Shown one piece after another: positions 1 to 5,183 of a stretch of 5,183 nucleotides of DNA. Position numbers and translations under genes: made by a program. Within the stretch, counting starts at the first letter, position 1. Every line of letters begins with the position of its first letter. The stretch spans positions 1 through 5,183 of the forward strand of contig JAJZNS010000050.1 in the NCBI GenBank assembly GCA_021811635.1, in the 5' to 3' direction. The notes beneath the pieces are model-generated. The model ran no database searches and was not told the DNA's origin. It saw nothing but the letters and a program-made list of their open reading frames with translations. The DNA is from Thermoplasmata archaeon. GTDB lineage: Archaea; Thermoplasmatota; Thermoplasmata; Thermoplasmatales; Thermoplasmataceae.

Positions 1-338
1 TAGGTTTGATAGACATACCGATCGGTTATTACCTGTATTTCGCAGTTCTCATAGTTGTAGGCCTCCTTCCCGGCCTGAGGTGGGGAGAGGGCGGATCCGT
101 CTACAGTGTCGACGGGAAGCTGATGTATCGGCGTTCCTCAGTGGTTCTCGCACTCTGGGCTGCCTCCCTCATAGCCAGAATTGCAATCGAGATTGCGTTC
201 CCAGGCAACCTGAACGCCCTGGTCATTGTCGAGGGGATACTTTCTTTCGAAAGCGGGATGATTATTGGAGAGAGCAACAGACTCTGGAGAAAGTACAGGG
301 ATGCCGTTTCCAGCCTGACAACAGAAGTCTCACAGTAA
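1..338 (+). CDS. Small integral membrane protein, C-terminal part (5' end outside window)
   Basis: The frame is open from the first base to a TAA at 336-338, so this is probably the C-terminal end of a longer gene; a TTG at position 6 is the first possible start in the window but has no visible ribosome binding site in the few bases before it. The visible 110 residues contain three hydrophobic stretches: about residues 7-25 (counting from the TTG), about 45-65 (an alanine/isoleucine-rich helix containing SLIARIAIEIAF) and about 70-88. They end in a charged, probably cytoplasmic tail with RLWRKYR. The layout, a short DGKLMYRR turn followed by a helix with an internal arginine, is loosely like DUF1453/CcdC-type small membrane proteins, but this is only an impression. 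Function unknown. The oxidoreductase gene follows on the same strand after 26 bases. Confidence 0.65.
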   Translation, partial: GLIDIPIGYYLYFAVLIVVGLLPGLRWGEGGSVYSVDGKLMYRRSSVVLALWAASLIARIAIEIAFPGNLNALVIVEGILSFESGMIIGESNRLWRKYRDAVSSLTTEVSQ

Positions 339-346
339 TTATATCC
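338..346 (+). promoter_or_regulatory. Probable archaeal TATA box, leaderless promoter for the oxidoreductase gene
   Basis: The A/T-rich stretch ATTATATCC begins at the last base of the upstream stop codon and is centred about 23 bases before the ATG at 365. Archaeal TATA boxes normally lie about 25 bases before the transcription start, so transcription would begin at or next to the ATG. No Shine-Dalgarno sequence (GGTGA or GGAGG type) is present in the 26 bases between the genes, which fits a leaderless mRNA. This is an inference from position and composition; read-through from the upstream gene is also possible. Confidence 0.45.
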
Positions 347-364
347 GCAAGTCATAAACCATGG

Positions 365-1633
365 ATGCCTAAGTACGACCTCATAGTGGTTGGTGCCGGA
401 ATAGTCGGATTGACGTCTGCCCTCTATATCAAGAAGAATAACCCTGACCTCTCAATGCTGGTCGTGGACAAGGCACAAACGTACGGACAGGGGAACACAG
501 CCAGAAGTGCCGCAGGATTCAGAGATCTGTTCACTTCGCCCATCAACTTCAACCTTTCGCATTCCACCATCGGGTTTTACAGGCACGTGCAGGAAGAGAC
601 AGGGTTCGACCTCGGGATGCAGTTCGTGGGTTATCTCTTTCTGCTGCCCAGGAAGAACAGGCTTGACGAACAGCTGAAGAGCCTTGGCACCAAAACAAAA
701 CTCAGATATTTCGACGGTGATCAGATTTCAAAGGTGGACGGTCTTAATCTGGAGCCTTCAAAGGACATGGCAGAGATACTGGGACTGGAGAAGATCGACC
801 ATGCAGTACTTGGGGAAAACTGCGGGATCATAGAACCTGACCTGGTTTGCTCCTACTATTACAACGAGCTGAAATCACTTGGCGTGGAATTCTCTTTTTC
901 CACTGAAGTCACGGCATTGCGGCTCGAACCGGAAAACCCTCTGAATTTCCCAGGTGAGCCATTTCTCTGGCAGAAAAAGAAGATTGGAAGCATTGCGACC
1001 AGCAGGGGTGACATGGTCTCTGACGAGTATCTGCTGGCGACAGATGTCTGGACAACTGCCCTTACTGACCCTCTGGGGGTGGATTCACATGTCAGGCCGA
1101 AGAAGAGAGAGATCTTCCAGGTGTCCGGAGATATTGCCCAGAAAATCCTGCACACGCCTGGCTTCAACAACCAGTCCATACTCCCGTTTACCATCATGCC
1201 CCATTATGGGGTATATCTCAGGCCGGCACCAAAGGAGAATTCCCTCTGGGTGGGCGTGGCAGACGACATAGGCAGAGACTTCTCCTTCGAGGAGCAGCCG
1301 GAGGCAAGGGAGGAATACTACCAGAACAATCTCAGGCAGGTTCTTGAGGCGTACTGGAACAGCTATGACAGCACCAGGCTGACTTCAATGTGGGCAGGTT
1401 ATTACTGCTACAACACTATAGACAAGGCGCCATACATTTACAGGTCAATGAACGTGACAATTGCTGACGGGACCAGCGGGAGCGGTATCCTGAAGGGTGA
1501 CAGCATAGGTAGATATGTGGCCTCGGTTTACGCAGGAAAGAAGGAAGCAAAACTGTATGGTGATGTCTCTGTTGACTCCACCCTGCTGGGTATCGAGGGA
1601 AGAAACGTTCCTGTGGAAAGGATCATTCTCTGA
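365..1633 (+). CDS. FAD-dependent oxidoreductase, DAO superfamily, FOXRED1-like
   Basis: A 422-residue flavoprotein expected to oxidise a small amine, amino acid or hydroxy acid; the substrate cannot be told from sequence. The N-terminus is a Rossmann FAD-binding fold: VVGAGIVG at residues 8-15 gives GxGxxG, and Asp35 ends the second strand, where it would bind the adenosine ribose. The segment GNTARSAAGFRD (43-54) is the DAO-family loop that contacts the flavin. The C-terminal part, starting WAGYYCYNTID at 343 and followed by DGTSGSG (368-374) and an IGR helix, closely resembles the end of FOXRED1 (WAGYY-YNT-D, then GFSGHG), with the usual His replaced by Ser373. No signal peptide or membrane helix is seen, so it is probably cytosolic. 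The ATG at 365 was chosen because it lies just before the first FAD strand. The same frame stays open back to 80, but that part overlaps the upstream gene and has no domain. Family membership is firm; the FOXRED1 affinity is from remembered motifs. Confidence 0.9.
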   Translation: MPKYDLIVVGAGIVGLTSALYIKKNNPDLSMLVVDKAQTYGQGNTARSAAGFRDLFTSPINFNLSHSTIGFYRHVQEETGFDLGMQFVGYLFLLPRKNRLDEQLKSLGTKTKLRYFDGDQISKVDGLNLEPSKDMAEILGLEKIDHAVLGENCGIIEPDLVCSYYYNELKSLGVEFSFSTEVTALRLEPENPLNFPGEPFLWQKKKIGSIATSRGDMVSDEYLLATDVWTTALTDPLGVDSHVRPKKREIFQVSGDIAQKILHTPGFNNQSILPFTIMPHYGVYLRPAPKENSLWVGVADDIGRDFSFEEQPEAREEYYQNNLRQVLEAYWNSYDSTRLTSMWAGYYCYNTIDKAPYIYRSMNVTIADGTSGSGILKGDSIGRYVASVYAGKKEAKLYGDVSVDSTLLGIEGRNVPVERIIL

Positions 1634-1636
1634 TCA
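1631..1636. other. Palindromic double stop codon between convergent genes
   Basis: The hexamer TGATCA holds the TGA stop of the plus-strand oxidoreductase (1631-1633) and, on the complementary strand, the TGA stop of the HNH gene (1636-1634). There are no intergenic bases, no hairpin outside coding sequence and no T-run, so transcripts from either side must extend into the opposite gene. Confidence 0.9.
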
Positions 1637-2341
1637 TATGAACAGGCTTCCTGAAACCTTGAAGACCCTTGCCGGGAGACTCCTTGTTCCATATCGGAAA
1701 ACCATCGTACAATAATCGTCCACCCCAAATTCTGCCTCCAGGTACCTGACCAGGTCAGAATACTGGGATTCTGGAAGAACGAAGAGAGATGATTCGATTT
1801 CTGATCCTTCCTTCTCCAGGCACTTCCTTTCACCGGGGTCCCCTTCAATCCGCGCGTAATCCTTAAGATATGCACTTCCTCTTTCCAAAACCCCCGGTAC
1901 GCGAAAGGATGCGGGGAGGGCGATGGTCCTGCTGCCTGCAAAGCTTTCCAGCGTAGGAGTATTTTTCAGGGGAACGCCGGAATAGCCATTCCCAAAAGTA
2001 GCCACATGGCAATCCTCGCACAGCGTGATAAGATTCTCGAATGAATCACTTCCATTCTTTGATCTTGGGATTATATGATGCACCTCAAGGGATATGTGTA
2101 CCTTTGATTCCTTTCCTGCAACGCCTGAGAATTCCGATCGGGAACAGATTCTGCACTGATAGTCGTCCCTGACAAGCACAGCTTCCGATACCCTCTGCCA
2201 GGCGTATTTCCTTCCTTTGCCGGCAGGCATTCCATCCGGCTCAAAATCCCTCACAGGGGAGAGGCCCGTTATCCTCTCTGCCTTCTTCAGCGAGGAGAGT
2301 GGGGCGCGTGCTACATTCTTCAGTGCGCTTTCCCTTATCAT
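1634..2341 (-). CDS. HNH endonuclease domain protein
   Basis: A 235-residue protein with a complete zinc-stabilised HNH (beta-beta-alpha metal) core: a first knuckle CRIC at residues 63-66, the EVHHIIPRS strand with His88-His89, Asn103 in the FENL turn, and a second knuckle CEDCH with Cys108, Cys111 and His112. These residues are those expected for metal-dependent cleavage of nucleic acid, so the domain looks active. The flanks, residues 1-50 and 115-235, match nothing I recognise; the C-terminal part has an acidic linker (about 165-180) and a compact tail that may determine target choice. The ATG start shares the bases ATGA with the stop of the decarboxylase gene, so translation is probably coupled to it; I see no strong ribosome binding site of its own. 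There is no methylase or other restriction subunit nearby. It could be a defence or repair nuclease, or a domesticated mobile-element endonuclease. The domain is certain; the role is not. Confidence 0.88.
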   Translation of the reverse strand: MIRESALKNVARAPLSSLKKAERITGLSPVRDFEPDGMPAGKGRKYAWQRVSEAVLVRDDYQCRICSRSEFSGVAGKESKVHISLEVHHIIPRSKNGSDSFENLITLCEDCHVATFGNGYSGVPLKNTPTLESFAGSRTIALPASFRVPGVLERGSAYLKDYARIEGDPGERKCLEKEGSEIESSLFVLPESQYSDLVRYLEAEFGVDDYCTMVFRYGTRSLPARVFKVSGSLFI

Positions 2342-3444
2342 CCGCTGTCGAACAGTTCAAGCGATCGCTTTAGCAATTCGTTATCGGGAGTGGATCCGGG
2401 CTTTGGCGCCAGCCGGGTAACCATGCCCTCCCTCCCTACAAACTTGGAGAATTCAGCCAGGATAGCCCTGTCCGGCGAGGCCAGTACAATTGACGGACCG
2501 GTGTCCTGAAGAAGATAGATCTGCCTCACTTTTTTCCTGAATTCTGTAAATTTCTGCAGTATCTCTATGCTTCCCTTTGTATTCGTGATTATGCCGCTTG
2601 AATAGAGCAGGGAATGCATGTACAGTGATTCCTGTGTGGCTCTTTCAAGCAGGACGGGAAAACGGAAACCCTCCTCAAGATCATCCATCAGCCAGCTGTA
2701 CTTGTTCTGCACCCATGGCTCGAAGAACGGAGAGGTGATTACTGCCTTGTGGGCATTCTCGGTCGTCACAGATATATCGTCGGTGTAGGCCAGGAAGTGA
2801 AGCAGCGGTATATCGTTCCCCAACTTCACGGAATGGGAATCGTAGGGCGATATCCCCGGATAGGATATCCACAGTGCGGGATCAAGCTGCGCTGTTCTGC
2901 TGCCGGACCCTGAAACAAGCCTGGCTAGTGTTGAGACAAATTCTGCTGTAATCTCATCGCCGGGGTATATGGTCCTTGCAAGAGCCCAGGCTACGGCTGC
3001 AGCCACAGCAGAGGATTCACTCATTCCTTTGGCTTTCTTGTATTTCCTGTCGATGAAAATGGCAAAATCGAAGTGAAAATCAACTTCCATCAGTTTCCTG
3101 AAAGCGTTTAGGGCTTTGACCGCCCTGTCAGTATAAGCCTGCCCAACGTCACTGTCAACCCATACCCTGTCCTTCTCGTAGGAATTCACGTGGCAGTATG
3201 CCCTGCATATGGACGCGTCAATTGTTATGGAGAGGGAGGGATTGAATGCTATATTCATTTCCGAGTCGTAGTAACCTAAAAATTTATACAGTGCCTTGGC
3301 CGGGTACGCCTCACCGTATCCCACCTTGCCGGACATCTGTGCGTCGTCCGGCACTGCAACCTTCTCGACAAGACCCTGCTTTGAAAGTATCTTCCATATT
3401 CTTTCTCCCTTTGCCCTGAATTCCTTTACCGATGAATCATCCAA
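2338..3444 (-). CDS. Mevalonate 3,5-bisphosphate decarboxylase (Thermoplasma-type, GHMP/diphosphomevalonate decarboxylase family)
   Basis: Predicted to convert mevalonate 3,5-bisphosphate to isopentenyl phosphate, CO2 and phosphate in the isoprenoid lipid pathway of Thermoplasma relatives (cytosolic). The 368 residues follow the diphosphomevalonate decarboxylase layout. YPAKALYKFLGYYD (47-60) aligns with the family VNIAxxKYWGKRD segment and keeps the lysine (Lys54). NPSLSIT follows at 68-74. KGMSESSAVAAA (139-150) is the GHMP glycine/serine loop. VSGSGSRTA (177-185) matches SGSACRS and keeps the arginine (Arg183). QDTGPS (313-318) matches FDAGPN and keeps the catalytic aspartate (Asp314). With Lys, Arg and Asp all kept, this looks like a true decarboxylase rather than mevalonate 3-kinase, which has a leucine at the lysine position. 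The 5-kinase gene directly upstream makes bisphosphate the likely substrate. The start is TTG at 3444, backed by a strong ribosome binding site; the gene overlaps the kinase by 8 bases and the HNH gene by 4. Alternatives are a 5-phosphate or 5-diphosphate decarboxylase. Confidence 0.82.
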   Translation of the reverse strand: MDDSSVKEFRAKGERIWKILSKQGLVEKVAVPDDAQMSGKVGYGEAYPAKALYKFLGYYDSEMNIAFNPSLSITIDASICRAYCHVNSYEKDRVWVDSDVGQAYTDRAVKALNAFRKLMEVDFHFDFAIFIDRKYKKAKGMSESSAVAAAVAWALARTIYPGDEITAEFVSTLARLVSGSGSRTAQLDPALWISYPGISPYDSHSVKLGNDIPLLHFLAYTDDISVTTENAHKAVITSPFFEPWVQNKYSWLMDDLEEGFRFPVLLERATQESLYMHSLLYSSGIITNTKGSIEILQKFTEFRKKVRQIYLLQDTGPSIVLASPDRAILAEFSKFVGREGMVTRLAPKPGSTPDNELLKRSLELFDSG

Positions 3445-4036
3445 TTTCCATCACCCTCCTTAGTTTCTCGTATGCAGCCTCATAGTCAGAGGTCTCAATT
3501 GCCGGAATTGAGAGCCTTGAGCATGTTTCCAGGCTATAATCCATTATCGTCCTGTATTCAAAAAGGTGCGCCGCAAGTCTCTCCCCAGATTCGTTAAGAT
3601 GCGTGTAACTTGTCCTGCTCAGAAGTTTGTCCCTGTGCACCGTTTCCTCTTGCACGTAAAGATAGGCAATTGCTGCTGAATTGCCGCTGTCCTCCTGCCA
3701 CATTTCAGGAGTGAAGTAGAGAGTCTCCAGTATCACCCTCTCGCCATCCCTCCTGGATCGCCTAATGATCCTCCTGATGCCTTCAGACAGGTAAGCAGCC
3801 TGATCCAGATAACCCATGATTACTGTCTCCCTGCTCATCACCCCGTGGGCCTTCCAGGCATCGTAAACCGATACCGCAATGGATCCTCCTGCATCATATG
3901 GCCTGAGGAATTCACGCAGATAATCCCCTGATAGAACAATGTCTATTCCAAGCTCTGACGCAAGCTTCCCGGACATGCTTGTCTTACCCACTCCCGGGAC
4001 TCCGCCTATTATGTAAACCAGTTTACTGCCTTCCAA
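3437..4036 (-). CDS. Mevalonate-3-phosphate 5-kinase-like P-loop kinase
   Basis: Predicted ATP-dependent kinase that phosphorylates mevalonate 3-phosphate at O5, giving the substrate of the next gene's product. In Thermoplasma this enzyme belongs to the group once annotated as 2-phosphoglycerate kinase-related. Counting from the TTG at 4036 (199 residues), KLVYIIGGVPGVGKTS at about 5-20 is the first strand plus Walker A loop (GVPGVGKT). Next come IVLSGDYLREFLRP, a substrate-side helix typical of nucleoside-kinase-like folds; a RRIIRRSRRDGERVILETLYF region containing the second core strand; and a lid-like arginine-rich segment, HRDKLLSRTSYTH. The start is uncertain: there is no ATG close to the P-loop. 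TTG 4036 or GTG 4045 overlap the upstream gene by 14 or 23 bases, while the ATG at 4123 would overlap by 101 and add residues with no place in the fold. Family is clear; substrate is inferred largely from the adjacent decarboxylase. Otherwise it would be a 2-phosphoglycerate kinase-like enzyme. Confidence 0.78.
   Translation of the reverse strand: MEGSKLVYIIGGVPGVGKTSMSGKLASELGIDIVLSGDYLREFLRPYDAGGSIAVSVYDAWKAHGVMSRETVIMGYLDQAAYLSEGIRRIIRRSRRDGERVILETLYFTPEMWQEDSGNSAAIAYLYVQEETVHRDKLLSRTSYTHLNESGERLAAHLFEYRTIMDYSLETCSRLSIPAIETSDYEAAYEKLRRVMEIG
3451..3460 (-). promoter_or_regulatory. Strong Shine-Dalgarno sequence fixing a TTG start
   Basis: On the minus strand AGGAGGGTGA lies inside the last codons of the kinase gene. 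Its GGTGA core ends six bases before the TTG at 3444-3442, an ideal archaeal spacing. No in-frame ATG lies nearby: the nearby ATG triplets are either in the kinase frame or run into a stop after a few codons. This site therefore supports TTG as the decarboxylase start and independent ribosome loading within the operon. Confidence 0.8.
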
Positions 4037-4589
4037 ATGCCTCACTTTTCTGAAGATCCCTTGTATCAATGATCTCTGCAAACCGCGATATGGATTCCAG
4101 TGAAGAGAAATGCGCCCTCTCACTTGGAGAAGAGCATAGATCGCTGATCACGACGGGCAATTGCCCGGCAAGAAATAACTTTTGTACTGACAGGAGTATC
4201 TCGAACTCTGTGTTGAACCCCCCAAGAAACACCATGCGACCAGACTGATTATCATAACCTGATAACTTATCAAACCCCGATTCGTAGGACAAACGGACAG
4301 GATTCGGCATTCCATTGAGAAATTTCTCGAACCTTGCGTGAAATTCGGAGCTCCTTGACTCGTGCTCTGGTTTCCTTGACCTTTCCATCCTCTCGAGCTG
4401 GAATTCCGTCGCCCCATTCCAGTCCATTTCGACAGGGATAATCCTGATCCTGTCCTGAAACATCATAACATACTCAATTGCAGTGATTGTTTCCAGCTTA
4501 CTGAAGCACTGCCTGAATCTTTCAGATGCGGGGTTGATGTAGATAAGCTCGAATTTTTCCTGTCTTTCAACCAGATCAAGTACCCTCAT
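4023..4589 (-). CDS. Isochorismatase-fold protein, apparently catalytically inactive
   Basis: A 188-residue protein resembling the isochorismatase-like cysteine hydrolase fold in its C-terminal half. VFLGGFNTEFEILLS (120-134), LFLAGQLPVVISDLCSSP (138-155) and ERAHFSSLESI (157-167) follow the family pattern G-TE-C--L, then A---G--V-VV-DA-SS, then E-H--AL. The nucleophilic cysteine position is Glu130. The first strand, ELIYINPASERF (14-25), has Asn19 where the family has the aspartate of ID-Q--F. The usual lysine before the SxF-type segment appears absent around VRLSYESGF (98-106). All three catalytic positions therefore seem lost while the fold pattern is kept, suggesting a structural, binding or regulatory role. 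The middle (residues 60-90) is highly charged. The ATG lies 4 bases after the ABC gene's stop, with a weak AGGA eight bases before it, and the 3' end overlaps the kinase. The family call rests on motif reading; function unknown. Confidence 0.6.
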   Translation of the reverse strand: MRVLDLVERQEKFELIYINPASERFRQCFSKLETITAIEYVMMFQDRIRIIPVEMDWNGATEFQLERMERSRKPEHESRSSEFHARFEKFLNGMPNPVRLSYESGFDKLSGYDNQSGRMVFLGGFNTEFEILLSVQKLFLAGQLPVVISDLCSSPSERAHFSSLESISRFAEIIDTRDLQKSEAFGRQ

Positions 4590-4593
4590 CTGA

Positions 4594-5183
4594 TCATTCC
4601 TGCTGCTTTCCGCCCTGCATTTTCACATAGATTTCCTCAAGACCGTCTATCTCCCGGATGGATGTGACAGCCAGGCCGGTTTTCAATATTCCCGAGAGTA
4701 TGCCATTGATCCCTGAGGGATCGCCAAGCTGGAAATAGGCGGTATTTCCCTGTATAGTGGCATCTATTTTGGCGAGCGGCGATGCGTCGCCGGCTACTTC
4801 CACCTCAAGTTTCCTTGCGTGGTCCGAGGGATTGTCATAAACCAGCCTGCCCCTTGAAAATATCAGGACCCTGTCGGCCAGCTCCGAGGCTTCAAAGATC
4901 AGATGCGTACTCAGAATAACGGTTTTGCCCATTTCGGTGCTCAACTTCTTGATTATCTTCCTGATCATTATCATGCCAAGGGGATCCAGCCCGAAGGTCG
5001 GTTCGTCAAGCACCAGCAGTTCGGGATCGCCAAGCAGTGCACTTGCCAGCGCCAGCCGCTGTTTCATCCCCCTGGAATATCCTCCGCTTTTCCTGTCCAG
5101 ATATTCCGAAATCTCTGTAATGCCAGCCACTCTTTCCACTTCAGCGCCGATTCCAGAAATCCCCTTTACTCTTGAGTGAAATT
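4594..5183 (-). CDS. ABC transporter ATP-binding protein, ABC-2/drug-export type (N-terminus outside window)
   Basis: The C-terminal 196 or so residues of an ATPase that would power an ABC-2 type membrane exporter. The signature helix reads SGGYSRGMKQR (about 5088-5056). It is followed by Walker B ELLVLDEP with catalytic Glu, the D-loop GLDP and the switch histidine in STH. After that comes a 100-residue C-terminal extension ending in LEEIYVKM, as in NatA/NosF/drug-resistance ATPases. Walker A and the Q-loop lie beyond the right edge. The frame stays open through 5183 (upstream residues include VKGISGIGAEVERV, the expected helical-domain lead-in), so the GTG at 5139 is internal and not the start. 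No permease gene follows; it must lie upstream or elsewhere. The gene ends in TGA 4 bases before the next ATG, which suggests it is the most upstream visible member of the five-gene operon. Substrate unknown. Confidence 0.93.
   Translation of the reverse strand, partial: FHSRVKGISGIGAEVERVAGITEISEYLDRKSGGYSRGMKQRLALASALLGDPELLVLDEPTFGLDPLGMIMIRKIIKKLSTEMGKTVILSTHLIFEASELADRVLIFSRGRLVYDNPSDHARKLEVEVAGDASPLAKIDATIQGNTAYFQLGDPSGINGILSGILKTGLAVTSIREIDGLEEIYVKMQGGKQQE

Noticed and set aside
80..364. N-terminal extension of the oxidoreductase frame by 95 codons
   Set aside because: It overlaps the membrane protein gene in another frame, its translation is low-complexity and charged with no domain, and the FAD fold begins right after the ATG at 365.
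859..1271. Open frames within the oxidoreductase gene (minus 859-1197, plus 954-1271)
   Set aside because: Both lie wholly inside a well-supported gene, lack recognisable motifs and have translations typical of shadow frames.
1528..1941. 137-residue minus-strand frame spanning the convergent junction
   Set aside because: It overlaps both the HNH gene and the oxidoreductase gene in other frames and shows no protein-like motif.
2338..3444. Mevalonate 3-kinase (Ta1305-like) as the identity of the GHMP-fold protein
   Set aside because: Lys54, Arg183 and Asp314 align with the decarboxylase residues, whereas the 3-kinase has Leu in place of this Lys; the N-terminal region is also longer.
4594..5139. 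Complete ABC protein starting at GTG 5139
   Set aside because: The frame continues open to the window edge with family-like residues, and a protein starting there would lack Walker A.
4903..5179. Two plus-strand open frames opposite the ABC ATPase
   Set aside because: They are antisense shadows of conserved ABC motifs, with Ser/Pro-rich translations and no start signal.

Overview
The window looks like chromosomal DNA of a Thermoplasmatales-type archaeon (Thermoplasma relatives). The main reason is that two neighbouring genes match the mevalonate route known from Thermoplasma acidophilum: a P-loop mevalonate-3-phosphate 5-kinase and a GHMP-fold mevalonate 3,5-bisphosphate decarboxylase. Tight gene packing, ATGA overlaps, non-ATG starts, an AGGAGGGTGA ribosome binding site and a probable leaderless TATA promoter also fit an archaeon. 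Base composition is roughly balanced by eye. The species cannot be named from this sequence.

Plus strand, left part: the C-terminal part of a small membrane protein runs in from the left edge and stops at 338. After 26 bases comes a complete 422-residue FAD-dependent oxidoreductase of the DAO superfamily (365-1633), whose C-terminal half resembles the FOXRED1 group.

Minus strand, read from right to left: an ABC transporter ATPase that enters from the right edge (5183-4594); a 188-residue protein that looks like an isochorismatase-fold hydrolase without its catalytic residues (4589-4023); the 5-kinase (about 4036-3437); the decarboxylase (3444-2338); and an HNH-type nuclease-like protein (2341-1634). 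Gaps and overlaps are 4 bases or less except at the kinase start, so the five genes look like one translationally coupled operon. The operon meets the oxidoreductase gene tail to tail: the two stop codons form the palindrome TGATCA, with no base between them.

The kinase and decarboxylase would carry out consecutive steps: mevalonate 3-phosphate to mevalonate 3,5-bisphosphate to isopentenyl phosphate, which feeds archaeal membrane lipid synthesis. The mevalonate 3-kinase before them and the isopentenyl phosphate kinase after them are not in the window. How the inactive-looking hydrolase, the ABC ATPase and the HNH protein relate to isoprenoid synthesis is unknown. There is no non-coding stretch over 300 bases, and no RNA gene, CRISPR array, insertion sequence or clear terminator was seen.
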